Shown: in pieces, positions 1 to 13,200 of the stretch
Numbering within the stretch: the first letter of the stretch is position 1
How the letters are laid out: the number at the start of each line of letters is the position of its first letter
Notes under the pieces: model-generated
What the model saw: the letters and a program-made list of their open reading frames with translations, nothing else
Databases searched by the model: none
What the model was told of the DNA's origin: nothing
Assembly (NCBI GenBank): GCA_021904315.1
Contig: MU273448.1
Coordinates: forward strand, 1-64,000
DNA: 64,000 nt
Reading direction: 5' to 3'
From: Sphagnum magellanicum
Taxonomy: Eukaryota > Streptophyta > Sphagnopsida > Sphagnales > Sphagnaceae
Position numbers and translations under genes: made by a program

Positions 1-680
1 TCTCGCTTCCATTTGGTCGCGCGATCTCGTCGTTGTTGTTCTTCTCACCTCGCGGCACTGTTTTTTCTAGCGATTTTTATTTGGAGCCAAAGTGGCGATC
101 AGCCATTGCAAAGACCTAGAAAGAGCGGCGAGCAACCATAGGAATATTTAGCCAAATCTGGCTATAAACCAGAAATAAGGACAAATCTTTAATCATCCTT
201 CTATGTGTCTGGCCAGTGATTTTTTTTTCCTCAAAGTTCAGATGCTGTGTCCTTGGCTAGCATCTCAAGAGGGATTTAGCATTAAATGGCGAAAAGGTTT
301 TAGAACCTGTCTAAACAGTACAAGAAAACTTGTTTAAAAACTGCTACCAAACTACAAGCACAGAGCCCACATGTGGAGAAATGTTTTTGGAAACAATTTT
401 TTTTTCTCTAAATTTGGCGACTTTTTTTCAGATAAAAGGTGATATTACGACAGAATATTCCCTTTTTCTTTTCTTTTTTCACATTGGGGCGAAATTTCGC
501 ACACAAAAAGCCATGGGTTCTGGCTACAAAATGAAAACCAAATATACAAATCTGGCAAATTTACCTCTTTTTTTTTCCCTCACTTGTGGCGACTAAAAAC
601 CTCCAAAAACCATTTCTTTTTCGAATTTCGAATTTTAATTTCACTTTTTGGCGAAATCTAACCAGGAAAAAAAAAACGGC
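1..680. repeat. Dispersed-repeat fragment at the left edge
   Basis: This stretch has no convincing gene. Positions 85-180 carry a module reading 'gccaaagtgg.gatcagcca' followed by TAGCCAAATCTGGCTA (149-164) and 'ataaaccag'. The same module recurs near 50058, 51565, 55303, 59000, 61774 and 63340. Positions about 570-690 resemble 63420-63545: a C/T-rich run, then 'aaaaacctccaaaaa' and a 'ggctgctt' end. The small ORF at 330-596 is translated repeat DNA, not a gene. The class of the parent element is unknown. Confidence 0.5.
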
Positions 681-1119
681 TGCTTAGGGGCGACAAGCTG
701 CAGCGCACGCAGAAAGACGTCCATCACAAGAGCCCCGGTTGTTATGAACTCGTAAAACTGGCTTGTAGTCCGGCGCATTCAAAGCTGGTCGTGTTTTCCA
801 GTTCGTCGTTTCGAGAATTGGGTAGTGATGGATTTATAAGGATTGTCGAAAGCTGGATTGTTTGATGTTTTTGAGATTATTAGGTCGAGGAAGCAGTCGC
901 ATCGGAAGCTTGAGATGTTCCATGGTGTATAGTTGGGAGTTTGAGGATCCTGTTGCCAGCTAGAACAACCCCCGCAGCAGCTTGTCGACACTAGATAGAG
1001 TTCGTCGGATGCGGGAACATACCGGCCAGATTTATGAGCAATGTAGCAGTGCTGAATTCTTGCGCAATTAAGGTCGACTGGTTTTCTTCCCGGCGCTTGT
1101 TCTCGAGATTGCTGGGAGA

Positions 1120-4100
1120 ATGTCTAGAATGAAGACGACAGTACTACCAGGCAGTGATCGCAACAACGTTAATTTGTTGCAGCAGATTTCGTTTCCTAGT
1201 TATGAGCTCAGACGTTCCGTCAGCAGCGGCTCAAACAATTTGCAGTTGGGGCAGCTGGCTCAGTACTACCCAACTCACAGAATCCTGATCTTGTTATGCG
1301 CTTCCAGTCTGATCAACAACAAGCCGCAGCTGATCATAGGGTTCACCGTGACGATGAGGAGCTTGCAGTTGTGCAGCTCTCCATGAAGTACCCCGCGAAC
1401 TACCCAACGTCGCAGCTGAGAATCTCAGCTTCTTCTGCAGTGCAAGTTCATTCCGTGCTGTAGATTACCAGCAATCGACTGTCCAGAATCTAAGATCCGG
1501 CGGCCACACTAGTAGTTTCTACAGACGCGGCAATGGAGCGAGGGATCACTTCCTGAAGATCAGGTCCCATAGTCGACGCGGGATGACTGCGAAGAAGTAC
1601 CAGCTCAAGCGCTTGATGCACATCGCAAGATCTGCAAGAATGCAAGCCTCGCTCGAGAAACTGTGTGAGTGGAAGTGAAGCTCTCGAGCTCCGCGCAAAA
1701 CACTCGAGAAGTCGGGTACTATCAAAGCGCGTCCGGGTTAGTGGCGAGCTCAAGAGCATTTCTACGCGTCCTTACAGAGTCGATGACCGCCTGAAGAGTA
1801 TTCAATGTGCGCGCAACGAGATCAGTTTGCACGCGGGGGTTAGAGAGGGCGACCAGCTGCAATCTGCGAGGCGGCGCTGATTACGGTGACTTGAACAAGC
1901 TGCAGCTGCTGCGTCGACGACCCTCGGCTTCCATAGGCTGGGACAGCCTCAACGAATCGCTGGAGGACAATCTTATGCGCGAGGTCGCGGCGGCAGTGCC
2001 TTTCAAGTGGGAGGAAGCGCCCGGAAAAGCTGCCGCAGGTCATCACAGCATCGTCGCAGAATCAGGCGAACTGCAGGGCGCATCTAGAAGAACAGGAACC
2101 TCCGGAGCAGCTCAAGAGCAGCTTCGTGAAGTTGAAGCAAAGATTCTGAAGCTGCTCCGCGAGATCCTGAGGCTAATCAGGAGACCAAAATCTCAGGAAC
2201 CGATTACGATAGGATCATGCTAGTAGCAAAGCTTCCGAAGCAGCCGCCGGTACTACTCACGCATGAGCTCCAGAATCTCGGACCGATCCATGAGCTTTGG
2301 TGCAAGCTCTAGCTGCAATTCGGATCAGTTTCGCCGATCAGACCCATCAGCTAGCTGTGCCGCACATCGATCTGGTAGCGCCAGCAGCTGCGAGATTCCT
2401 TGCCGAGTCTGCGAAGACGAACACAGTACTCGACTCGCCGATTGCCACACCTCCTGGCAAGCATGTCCTATCGGTACCTTTCAAGTGGGAGGAAGCTCCG
2501 GGCAAGCCCAAGGTCGACGACAGCACCGTTGCTGCAGCGCGCAGGAGCCAGATCTGCAACGGGAAACCTCCACAACGCCTCCTTCTCTTCAACTCCCTCC
2601 AGCACTCCTTGCAACGCTGCACATGAAACTCGGTGCAGGAAACACGTCCCGATCAACAGCTGCAGAATCCGATCTCGCTACTCACGTTTACCACATTCAG
2701 GACCACTTGAGCTGCAGAGATGGAGATCAGATCTGCATTCCCCAGCTGCAAGAGCAGCTGCTGTTCCTGCTCCTTGCAGCAGGAAGCAGCCAAAAGACAG
2801 TCACTGTCGCGAAGCTTGCAAAATCCTTGTAGAAGTACTGCATTCTGCACACTGTCTGGTCCCATCCTCAGGTCAAGCCCACATGATCATGAGAGCTGCA
2901 GCTTGGATCAACTGAGTGATGTTGATTCTGCAGAAAACTCATGCAGGTACCATCACCAAGAGCAACATGCAGGCCATGGACTGCTGTCTGCAGGTGCACA
3001 ACTCTCCTCCTTCCTCCATGAGTGAAATCCCTCTAAATCAGTAGTTTTAGGGTTTAGGGTTTTTTGGAGGGAGGGAGGATCAGAGTGTTTGAAAAACCGA
3101 AGTGGAGAACTTTTCTCTGCAATATTCTCTCAGATATCTTTTGTTCCAATGTCTTGCACCAAGCTCTCAGTGTGGAATAGGCAGGATTCTCTTAGGCAAA
3201 AGCAGGTCTTGTCAGAACTGTTCTTCTTCTGATGCTGGGAGTTGTTGTTCTTCAGGCAAGAACAATCCAGCAGCATGGTCACCAACCAGCATCCTCTGTT
3301 GTCCCTGCACATGCCAAGATCAAAGGCCAATTACTTCCATGCTCATTTCCTTAGTTTTGGATGTGGAAGCTGTCCAGCACTCCTCATCATTGGCAACAGC
3401 TTCTTCAATTTCAAGCTCAACCTTGCAGTACAGCTCAAGCACCTCACAGGAGTCATTTGAGCATTCCTGTAGCTCCCTCAACTGAGCAAATTGCCAACTC
3501 AACAGCTTCGAGCCTGAAAACTTTTCTTAAGAAATGCAGACTTGTGAAGTCACATGAGTGGCTAAATTCAAAGTCACAGAGGTGCATCACAAATGCACCA
3601 GCAGGATTCGATTCTCATCAGCTGGATTTGCAGCTTTCCATGAGCCCAGAGCTGCCATGGCAGTGCCCACCAATGGATCCTCATGTCCAATCCCTTGACC
3701 TAAATGAAGATACTTTTGCAGCTTCTGAAAAACCCAACATGCAACAACTCAAGCTCCATGACCACCATGAATTCCCTGTAACCATCAGCTTGTCCCCAGC
3801 AAACTACCATACCCATGATGCTGAGTATTGCTGCAAGGCCTGGGTACCATCATCGGCCTGTGTGTGCACAATTACCCTATCCAGTGACTAATTCTGCAGA
3901 GCAGGAGCAAATGGTGCAAGAAGAATACACAGCAGATGATGAGCAAGCTGATTTCTTTGGATGCTTGGGGTTTTCCTTTCTTGCCAGTGAGGAGGATGGC
4001 AAAGGCAAACTACAGGCAATGGGATGGACCCCTCTCTGTACGTTACAATCCTTCAGATAGTTGTACAGAGGATGGATACAGGTCACCTGCATATACTGCA

Positions 4101-4199
4101 ACCTTGGAGCTTTTGTCTCCCTCTGCAGACTTCATGGCTAGGAGACAAGGATCTGGCTTGAGGATGAGGAGCTTGAAACATCCCAGAGCTTACTTGTAA
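1120..4199 (+). pseudogene. DUF688-like plant protein gene, decayed or with unresolved exons
   Basis: Two copies of the plant motif VPFKWEEAPGK are encoded at 1996-2028 and 2474-2509, in different frames. This motif marks the plant-specific DUF688 family, whose function is unknown. The 3' end (about 3936-4199, stop TAA) encodes RSPAYTATLELLSPSADFMA, followed by an Arg-rich tail; this looks like the family's C-terminus. Coding-like stretches between these points change frame repeatedly: frame 1 at 1120-1240, frame 2 at 1360-1676, frame 0 at 1665-1880, frame 1 at 1807-2223, frame 0 at 2130-2312, frame 2 at 2297-2626 and frame 1 at 3361-3891. No single reading frame spans the gene. The DNA is GC-richer than its surroundings and full of CTGCAG-like words. 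Frequent indels in a pseudogene, assembly indels, or many short introns would all fit, and I could not place convincing splice sites throughout. Membership in the family is fairly safe; exon structure and integrity are not. Confidence 0.5.
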
Positions 4200-5990
4200 G
4201 TGCTGCCAAAGAACAGACATGATTGTGTTTCTTTTTCCTGTTTCTATTGTGCATTCCAACAAGGAGAGGAAGGATGACATGACATCATCTGGTTAACATG
4301 ATTTTGAGTGACCCAAGAAGCCAATTTCTGAGACTTTTTGATTAGACATAAGAGGTAATGTGCAGTTGAGTCTTGATGTTTTTTTGCTAGTGGCCAAGTT
4401 CTGAGCACTGCTGTAGTTTGTGGTTGTTGGAATTTAACTGTTTGTTTCTTGCAAGTCCAGGAATCTATGTGCAACTCATTCAAGCACACACCCTTGAGTT
4501 GTGCAATATCGGGTTCTCACAGAACCAGTCCTATATTGCGACAGAATTCATGAAAGCTCTATATTCATTCGAAGCTCTACAAAAACTGTACATCTTAGTT
4601 CATGAGGTTCATGGAAGCTGTCACTATTTAGAAAGGGAAGCTGTTTGGAATTGCAAGGTATTTGTTTGTCATATGTAACCTGAATGGCAGCTCAAGGTCA
4701 ACCCATGAAAGTGGTCTCTTCTTTTGCTCTTGCACAACTCTGCAAGTTGTGAACTCTTCCTTTGCATGGGTGGATTCTCTGCTCAACTTACAAACAGACT
4801 AGCATCATTGATGCCATCTCCAGCTCTTTTAAATCAACACCAGTTTTGCTTAATTTGGCATGACCCACTAATTAACTTTGAACTAGCCATATGGTTTGGG
4901 ATTCAATCAGGCCTAAAAACTAGTTACAGACCTCAAAGTGGAGCACAAAATTCCTGGGTTTTATGGAACAATAAACAACAATTACATGCCTATTTCATAA
5001 TGTATATACTACACATGAGGAAATGCCAGACTTTGGTGGTGTATTGTGACGCTGATTGTATTGGAATGTTGTGTACTATATACTCTCTTCAAATGCTGTA
5101 AAGAATGTTACTCTTGTAGTGTACTCTTTTTATAGCTGGGCTGATCACATGAGGTTGCTTTTAGCATGCCTAGTGTTTCCTCATTACTTAATGAAAACTG
5201 GTTTCTGAATTTTTTTTTGAATTTTTGATTGACTTATTTTATTTTATTTTTTGTTTTTGTCTCTGGCCAGAGAGAAGAGTTTTGGAGGATACAATTTTGG
5301 GTTGAATCCCAAACCAATTTGTGGGTGGAAACCAATGTTGGGTGGTTATTGACTTTTTTCATAAGAGCTTGTTCTGGTTCTCAATGTTTTTAAATTAAAA
5401 ATCAAGGTGGTTTTACTTTTTTTAATAAAATATTCATATCAGTGTTTTTCTTTTGTGAAATTCCTCAAGTAGGTGCATTGGCTAGGATCCTCAACATTAA
5501 TTAGCAATAAATGGCAACTGTCCTGGTGGACTAGTAGATCTTTTTTGGTATCCTGCCTGGTTCTGGCAACCTACAAAAACACAATGTTTAAATCTGGCAA
5601 CTTCTAAGTTCTTTTGTCAAGATGTGGTGAATTGTTTTTTTTAAATCTCAAAAATCCCTTTTTTGGAATCGACAGCCTTTTTTTTTTTGGTTGCCAGGTT
5701 GTGAACATTTGCCAAAAAAAAACCATGATTCATACCATGTTCATTTCCTTTTTCTTTTCTTTTTTCTCATGCCCAAATGGTTCTTTCACAACTAGTTCTT
5801 AACTCATTTATATTAGTTAGATACGTTAAGCCAAATTTAACTTCACTTTAAGATTTTAGGATTAAAATTTTAAAATATTTTTTCAATTTTCATAGGCCGA
5901 AAATAAATCAACAAGGTTCATTACAAAACTCTAATATTTATGCAAAAATATATAATCAAACTTCAAAGATATAGAAGATAAAGAACATTA
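4200..5990. other. 3' flank of the DUF688-like gene; no gene seen
   Basis: GC content falls towards the AT-rich background. Small ORFs at 4418-4678 and 4724-5101 resemble nothing I know. Positions about 5470-5800 have the word pattern of the dispersed repeats further right (TGGCAACT, TTGCCA and long T runs). The phrase gggtggaaacc near 5325 recurs beside the MITE at 9651-10265. Confidence 0.4.
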
Positions 5991-5999
5991 GATTAAGTC

Positions 6000-8560
6000 T
6001 CTTTCAATTCATTCATGTTGTTCAAATGAGTTTTCAAACTCATTTAATTCCTGCTTTAAGTCTAATTTAGAATTTATCAACGTTATCAAATTATTAAGAG
6101 CTTTGCAACCCATCTTTGCATCATTCGGTCAATTTTTTATTCATAAAAATTCATTTTTCAAGGTTATTTAATTGTAAGCAGGGTCTCTTCAAATTGGTGA
6201 GAATTTTAGTAAGAGAAAAAATATTCTTAATTTCAATTTGAGAACTTATAATCCCTAATATTTGTTTAATTAAAAAACCAATAGTTGACAACATGGTTTC
6301 ATGTTTTTTCCACCATTTCAAAGGGCATTTGATATCTTTTGCATCTAGTAGATATTTTTAAAATATAAATAATTTTCAATTAACAAGCTCCTTTGTAAGG
6401 TCACTAGTGTTAGCTACCATCTCAAAAAATTTGAAGTTGTTAACTTCATCAATTCTATAAACAAAGGGACTCTAAACCTCGAACAATGGATGCAAATGAT
6501 GATAAGATTTCAAGAGCATAGGAAACAAGGATTTCCTATTATATTTTTTAGCTATGGACACCCTATGCTTGTGACCAATAAAAGAAGATATTAATCTTAA
6601 ACTTTTAATCTAGGATCTAACATCAAGGCTAACATATTATGGGCTCTTCTTTCATTATATTTTGTCAAGAAGCAAAGGAAAGAGTCAATGATTTTAATAA
6701 CCTTCTTAATGTTCTTTGCAAAAGTTTCCAACCCAATATTGAAATCTAAATCATCATCATCACTCTAAGCATCCAATAAAGGGAGATGGTTCATTTCTTC
6801 CTTTGGTTTCAAGCTCATGGATATCGCTATATTCAAAACATCATTCAACAACCAATGACCCTTGGATTGGTTTAAAATGCAAACATTGACAACATGAGAC
6901 AAAATGTCTATTACAATCTATAATATAATGGGGAACATGGCCAATGACCCTAGGACCAATGTGCTTGCTATAACAAAAGGCAATGGCTTTTCGGAATTAA
7001 AAGGATTCTTTCATCACAAATTTATATTAGATTTATGATGACCACTTCACTCAATTGATCATGTCACATTAAGTTCACCTTTTGGTATCATTGACAAAGG
7101 AAGTGATTATTTCATATTTAGAACTCAAATCCTTGGAAAGTTAATTTCAAATAGGCAATGAAATCAACATGGAATAAGATAGTGATAGACATTATCTCTC
7201 AAGCCATGACATTCATGGACATGATGAATGCATGAAAAAATGAGAATCCAAGTAAATGGTGATATAACACAATTTAGTAAATTCCATAGAAATTATACTA
7301 CTTTTATACATGTTGAAAATTTCTTGAAACATGATCACTTTGCTTGCAAACCTACACAATTCACATTCCTAGAAGAAGGCAACATTTTGGAGTACAAAAA
7401 TTCAAAACAACAAAAGGGGAAAAGAACCAAAACAAGTAGCTTGCATTTTACCTTGTTTTGGTTAACATACTCAAATTTGGGCACATTTATTGGCAACATA
7501 CTTCAAGCCCCCAAAACTTCTTTTTTTGCTAGTTGCATATTGACAAGCCTTAGAAAAATTATATCCAAAAGAAGTCCCTTAGAAACTTTCCATCACACAC
7601 AAAGTTTCACAACTTACTATTGACTTCAAAGTAGTTGTCATGGTATTCAAATTTGCACCTTCATTTTTAACATAAGCAAAGATCTTTTTGGTCAAACCAT
7701 ATTGCTTTAAAAGGTTTTGCAAACTTCTTACCAATGTTTGCCTTAATGTTTCAAATGAGTTAATAATAATGTGTTTTCGCATCCAATCTTCTCCCAAAAA
7801 ATACAACCAATGTGAAAACATCATGTGTTCCTTTGGACACTTACAAATCAAAACTTGCATAACAAAGCCACATTTTGCCAAAACTAGTATGACATATGTT
7901 TATTTTGTCTTCTGAAGCAAGTCCAATAACACTTCTTGATTGAAAGTTTTTTTGGAAGTGAAAACAACATGAGGGCATAACCATATTATTAAAAGTTTCA
8001 ATTAGATATTTTCAACAAACTAAATGGGCAAATGGTTTTTGAAGACTAATAAACCAAAAATTTCCACAAATTGTTTTTGGTGCACATTATCCTTTTTGGG
8101 TCCATAGATCCTTACAAAAAGGATAATGTGCACCAAAAACAATTTGTGGAAATTTTTGTAAGGATCTATGGACCCAAAAAGTAACTTAGAGATTACAATT
8201 GCATTCATTGTAGGTTGTTTCTTTGCAGGTAGTTTTTGTAATGGACTTTTATGTTTACTTTTCACTTTTTCAAACATTTTGAAAATTTGTCCATGGTTTG
8301 CATTCACATGTTTTTTTAATGCAATTATCCCATTGCTTTTGAAATATGAAACAACACCTTTCTTCAACCTTGTCCTTTATTTCAATACTACATGACCTAT
8401 TAATTTATTGTAACAAAAAATATAACATATGACTTGTGGCAACTTAACATCAACTAGTGATTCATCATTGACACAAAAGAGGCTCAAGTTGGAGAATTTT
8501 TGGCCATGGGATCTCAAATCTAACCTTTGTTCATGCAAATTTTTCATATTTAATTGCATT
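6000..8560 (-). pseudogene. hAT-superfamily transposase pseudogene (BED zinc finger to hATC)
   Basis: Three regions read in order on the minus strand resemble plant hAT-like transposases. At 8559-8020 there is a BED-type zinc-finger region, including ALKKHVNANHG and then SPLQKLPAKKQPTMNA. At 7881-7579 the core contains KKIFAYVKNEGANLNTMT and SIVSCETL. At about 6660-6050 the C-terminal dimerisation part includes HNMLALMLDPR, LRLISSFIGHKHRVSIAKKY, DAKDIKCPLKWW and a hATC-like tail. In-frame stops and frame changes separate these parts, so the gene is dead. An intact enzyme of this family would bind the element's ends and move it by cut-and-paste. I did not find the element's own terminal repeats. 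A 60-bp inverted insertion lies in the N-terminal part (8056-8175). Confidence 0.75.
8056..8175. repeat. Perfect A-B-A'-B' interleaved inverted repeat
   Basis: Segment A (8056-8097, 42 bp) is exactly the reverse complement of A' (8116-8157). Segment B (8098-8115, 18 bp) is exactly the reverse complement of B' (8158-8175). The two pairs interleave, so this is not a simple hairpin. On the minus strand the transposase reading makes best sense as B directly followed by A'. The present order equals that 60-bp ancestor with a reverse-complement copy of itself inserted at the B/A' junction. The added 60 bp keeps the frame. The perfect match implies a recent event, such as template switching. Confidence 0.9.
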
Positions 8561-9176
8561 TTATCATCATTTTCTTATTGAAAACTTGGAACTTTTCTAA
8601 TGTTTTCACTTTCAATTCTTCCTTTCATTTTGATTTCATTCTCATTCAAAAATAGATCACGTATTTTATCTATAAATTTAGTTCCATTTTCAAAGTGTGT
8701 TAACAAACCAAAGTTGAAAACAACCAAACAATTACATTGTTTTTAATTTTGCAGAATGTGACAAAAAAAAGGTGCATTTACAAGTTATTCACTTGAGTAT
8801 GATTCATTTTTCATGAAAGACATTATGCAAGCAAGGTTGATATTGGAAACATGTATACAAGTGCAAAATTGCCTTAAAATGTCTTTTAACAATATAAGGC
8901 AAAAGTTCAAAGTTCCTTTTAAGGTTGTAAGTAATGTCTCCAATTTGAATGTTTTTCCTACATAGCAAATCCAAGCATATTATCAACACATTATCTTCAA
9001 TATAAGAAAAAAATTGAAAAAAAATCACACAACTTTTTAAAAACTTGGACATGCCTAAATTGTAAAAGTTTTGCTAAAGCCACAAGCAACCAACAACCAT
9101 CCACCTCCAAGACAACTTTAATTTGTAGGACAATATAAGGGTAGGGATAATACCAACCACAAAAAGGGGGGAAAGA

Positions 9177-9420
9177 ACATGATGAGCATTAACAACATGA
9201 TGAATAGTAGCATGATGAGCTCTAGTAACAATATGACGAACATCAACAACATGATGAGCACCAACATGATGAAAAATAATAAAAAATGATGAACACTATC
9301 AACATGATGAAAATTTGTGGCAACAATAAGAACACTAACAACATGATGAACACCAACACAATGAGCATTTGTAGTAACACAACGTACATTAGGAGCACAA
9401 TGAACACTGATAACAAGAAC
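9177..9420. repeat. Degenerate minisatellite with AACATGATGA units
   Basis: Units of about 15-18 bp resembling 'aacaacatgatgaacacc' repeat imperfectly across the interval. The minus-strand ORFs here read as runs of Ile, Met and Leu only because they translate this repeat. Confidence 0.7.
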
Positions 9421-9650
9421 AACAAACCTAAGAAATGTCCCTTGCAATGGATAATGTGGCAATGACAAATGATATAATCTTGTTTCCCATTTGGGAAACA
9501 CATTACTTCCCTATCCTTAAACCTAAACCCTATCTCCACCTTAAGACCCTAGACCTTAAATGATACTCATTTGATTTTTTGACTAAGAACTAATTAAAAA
9601 TTGGGTCAATTTTAAACCAAGGTCTAGTGCTTGCATAACATTGGTGGAAA

Positions 9651-10265
9651 TTAATGTTGTGCAAGTTTATATTTTATCCAAATATATCCATTGGGTACAA
9701 ATGGAAGATATTAATTTTTCTTAATCTATTTTTAAAAAATCAATATACCTTAATGAAGTGCATACCTAGAGACATGTAAATCTAAGAATTTATACCCTAT
9801 TCATAACCTTGAATATATGTAAAAAATATCCATACCTAAAGTGGGATATGTCTTAACATCCAAGTTTTTTTAACAAAAGAAAGCATAAATATGATTTAAA
9901 CCTTAAACTTTGTTAGTTTTATCACTAAGTAAATGGGGGTGTCTACACAATTCGGACCTTCTTTTCCCAATAATGAATCATTTTGATCAACCCATCACAT
10001 ACAATAGATAAAATAAAAAAATTTAAATGTGATTTTTTCATTTTAATTATATGAATAAAAAATACATACCCATGTTTATTTCAAAAATGGTATATAATGG
10101 GGGTATCCATATCCTACCCGTCTATTAGAAAACTTAAAATTTTAATACCTAAACCTTAATCCAATGCAGAATTTTGAAAATTAAAATACCCTTATCCACT
10201 GGGTAAATAAATTGAATATATATATATATATCCTTGGGTCAAAAACAACATACTTGCACAACATG
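9651..10265. mobile_element. hAT-type MITE with GGTGGAAA target duplication
   Basis: The ends carry inverted copies of ATGTTGTGCAAGT (from 9654 on the left, ending at 10264 on the right). The 8-mer GGTGGAAA flanks the element at 9643-9650 and 10266-10273, as expected of an 8-bp hAT-type target duplication. No transposase is encoded in the 615 bp. Immediately left, 9629-9650 repeats the right end plus GGTGGAAA (compare 10250-10273). The locus therefore reads right end, GGTGGAAA, whole element, GGTGGAAA, which suggests a tandem or earlier copy. Confidence 0.5.
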
Positions 10266-10273
10266 GGTGGAAA

Positions 10274-13200
10274 CCTATTGGTGAACATAATTTTGGTGAT
10301 CATTCAATAATGTAGTCTACTTTCTAAGCTACTTTCCTTGTCAAATTCATTTTGAATAATGTGTTATAATACATTGTTTTATCATCCTTCATTTTTCTAT
10401 TTGGTCTTGGCATTTATGAGCCATTTGTTTTTTGTTGTTTTGGTTAGAGAAAAGGAGAATGCACAATCAAAAGATCTCATAATATGCAACTATTAATGAG
10501 TATAGGGAATTGATGAATGCATCAATGACATTTGTGGATAAACATTGTAATTTTTCTTGTATAATGAAATTACATCTTTGTGGGTATTAATAAAATATTA
10601 GGTGCCTTGGGAAGATTTGAATTTCTTTCAAATATTGCAAACTCCATTATTATTTTTCATGGAGGCCTTTGAAGGGGATTTTTAAAAAAAAGGGATATAA
10701 AAGTAATCAAATTTACACAAGAAAAGCACATTTTTTGAAATAAAAGGACAAAATTTGTTTTTAAAAAATTCACTAAATGGTTGACATTTTCTTAGTCAAA
10801 TTTCAAGAACATGTCCCTTTATATGAAAAAAAATTATATTAATGAATGGGTAGACATTCAACTTATCTTCTTGTTTCATTTGGAAAATGGCTTTTGATGT
10901 GCACATTGGGTGCATGAAAGCATGAAATAAGGAGCCACAAAGTGTGTGGATAGTTTTTAAAAACTATTTTTTGAATTTACTATGAGTTTACATAATATAT
11001 AAGAAAAATTGTTTAATTTTTTAAATAAGGTCTTAAACTTTCAAAGTTGCAACTACAAAATTTTCATGAAAATCACCATGTTTCAAGAGTTTTTTTATAT
11101 GTTTAAAGCATTCAAGAAAAACATGTGGACAAGTGGGTTTTTTTGCTTCAAAAGTGCTTTCTCCTTATCAAATGTTCACCAAATCATTTCAATTTTTTTG
11201 TGAACTTTGATATATCCACAATAAGGGATCCGTGTGTTCAAAATATTCAAAAAATAAAAATATGTATATCCTTTTAGATTTTGATACTCAAACATATTTA
11301 AGCACTATTATAGTTTTGAATTTGTAATCATGGTTCAAAGTAAAGTTATAGATTTGAATATAATGTAAGACTTCATGCAAAAATAATTGAGTTTTTTATC
11401 ATGTTATATGTCATATTTGGCTTCAAATTTGATATTCAATTTGAAAAACTATGTGAACAATGCAATACAAACCAATAGAAAACTACCACATGGAAAATGT
11501 AGTCCTTGGAAAAGACTTTAATCTTGGTGCGATTGGTTCATGTTTTCACCCATTGCACAACAAAAACTAATATTTTATGTGGTATTTATACCCAACATAA
11601 TGAGTTTTCATGCATAAGTAACAAGAATAAAACTTTTAAATTGTTTTATGCATGTTTAGGGTTTTGAACATCATATTATGATATTATATCCAATCAACTA
11701 AATTGTCCTTGATATTTAATCTTTAAATTAAACAACATCCAAAAAGCAATAAGGGCATTTTGAAATTAATTTTAATATTATTTTATTTTTGGATTTTGAC
11801 TATAAATTTTTGAAAATAATTTTTGCCTATATTTTAAATGGGTTTGTAATACCATTATGTAAAGGTAAGCAACTCATGGAAGTGTTCAAAAATGTGTTTT
11901 TTTTAGTTTGTAGTTTTAGCTAAGTTTGCTACATACCAATATTTGTTGGAGTTATAATTGCCATACGCATAGACACATTATTTGTCTATTTGCTCAACTA
12001 CATGGTGGTAAAATGTGTATTTTTTTTAAATAAAAGAAATAAAATGATCAATTCTAATTTGTTAAAGGAACTATATTGAATCGGAATTGTAATCACAATG
12101 CATCATTCTTATTCAAGTTTTTTGTGAGTGAATCTTATTTTAAATCCAATTTTTGGCAACATGTGATATGGGGGAATTGAACCAACCAAAAAAGGTCCTA
12201 GCCATTCCAACATAAAGTTTAACTTGCATAAAAGAAATCATTAGTTAGTAATATTGACTACAAAGACAAATCCTACAAGCACAAACAAGGGGGCTGGATA
12301 CAAATTCTAAATAGCCATAGATAATGGAAACAATGAGCAACATCTTCATTCTATTAACCATGATTTAAATAGGTGGTTGTTGTTTGCATGAACGAGAAGT
12401 CCAAAACATCATAACAGCAACCATGCATTCAAATTCCAAACAAAATTTTCAAAATAGGAAGGTATAGGAAGGATACAAGAAAAAAAAACTTGGAAGTTGG
12501 CAACCTTGCCATGAACTACCTTTCAACCATTAAACTCTTGCTTCTAGCTTTAACTTTTTGCACCATATTGAGTTCTAGGGTCTTTCCAATTTTAAATTGG
12601 GGTGAATGAATGGTATTTTATGCAAAAAAAAATTATGAAAAAATATCAAGTTTAAAAAAAGATAATTTTTCACAAAAACACAAGAAAGTAGATTCAATTT
12701 ATATTTAAATTTCATTTTGAAACCAAGTGCTTTCCATTGGATTTGTATTAAATTGAAAAAAAATTGGAATAATAAAAGTAAGGGACAAGTACTTTTGAAT
12801 TTGACTGGCCAAAATGATGTTCAAAAGTGATTTTTCATTAGAAAATTTAATGGAATAGATTTGTGTGAAGTTATAACATAAAGATCATTGTATATTGAAA
12901 AGAAGCAAAGTAAATAGAATCTTACTTTCTTTTTGTAGAATATACTTGACACATACTTGAAACAAATGTTACATTGCAAAAAGTAGGCTTCAAAAGCACT
13001 GACACTTAGAAAAAAGTCTATTTGAAACTTATTTTTACAACTCAAAATTTAAAAATTAATTCATAATAGTGAAAAAATATCTTGTTTTTCATCATTCAAG
13101 TAAAAATGTTAAATGTATAATAATTTTATGATGGGTTTTAGTCCTACTTCTTGTTAGCTTAACTAGTAAATTGCCAAGGTAATTGAATTGTATACTTTAC

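Noticed and set aside
9118..9539. Two minus-strand ORFs looking like membrane proteins
   Set aside because: Their hydrophobic runs come from the AACATGATGA minisatellite read backwards.
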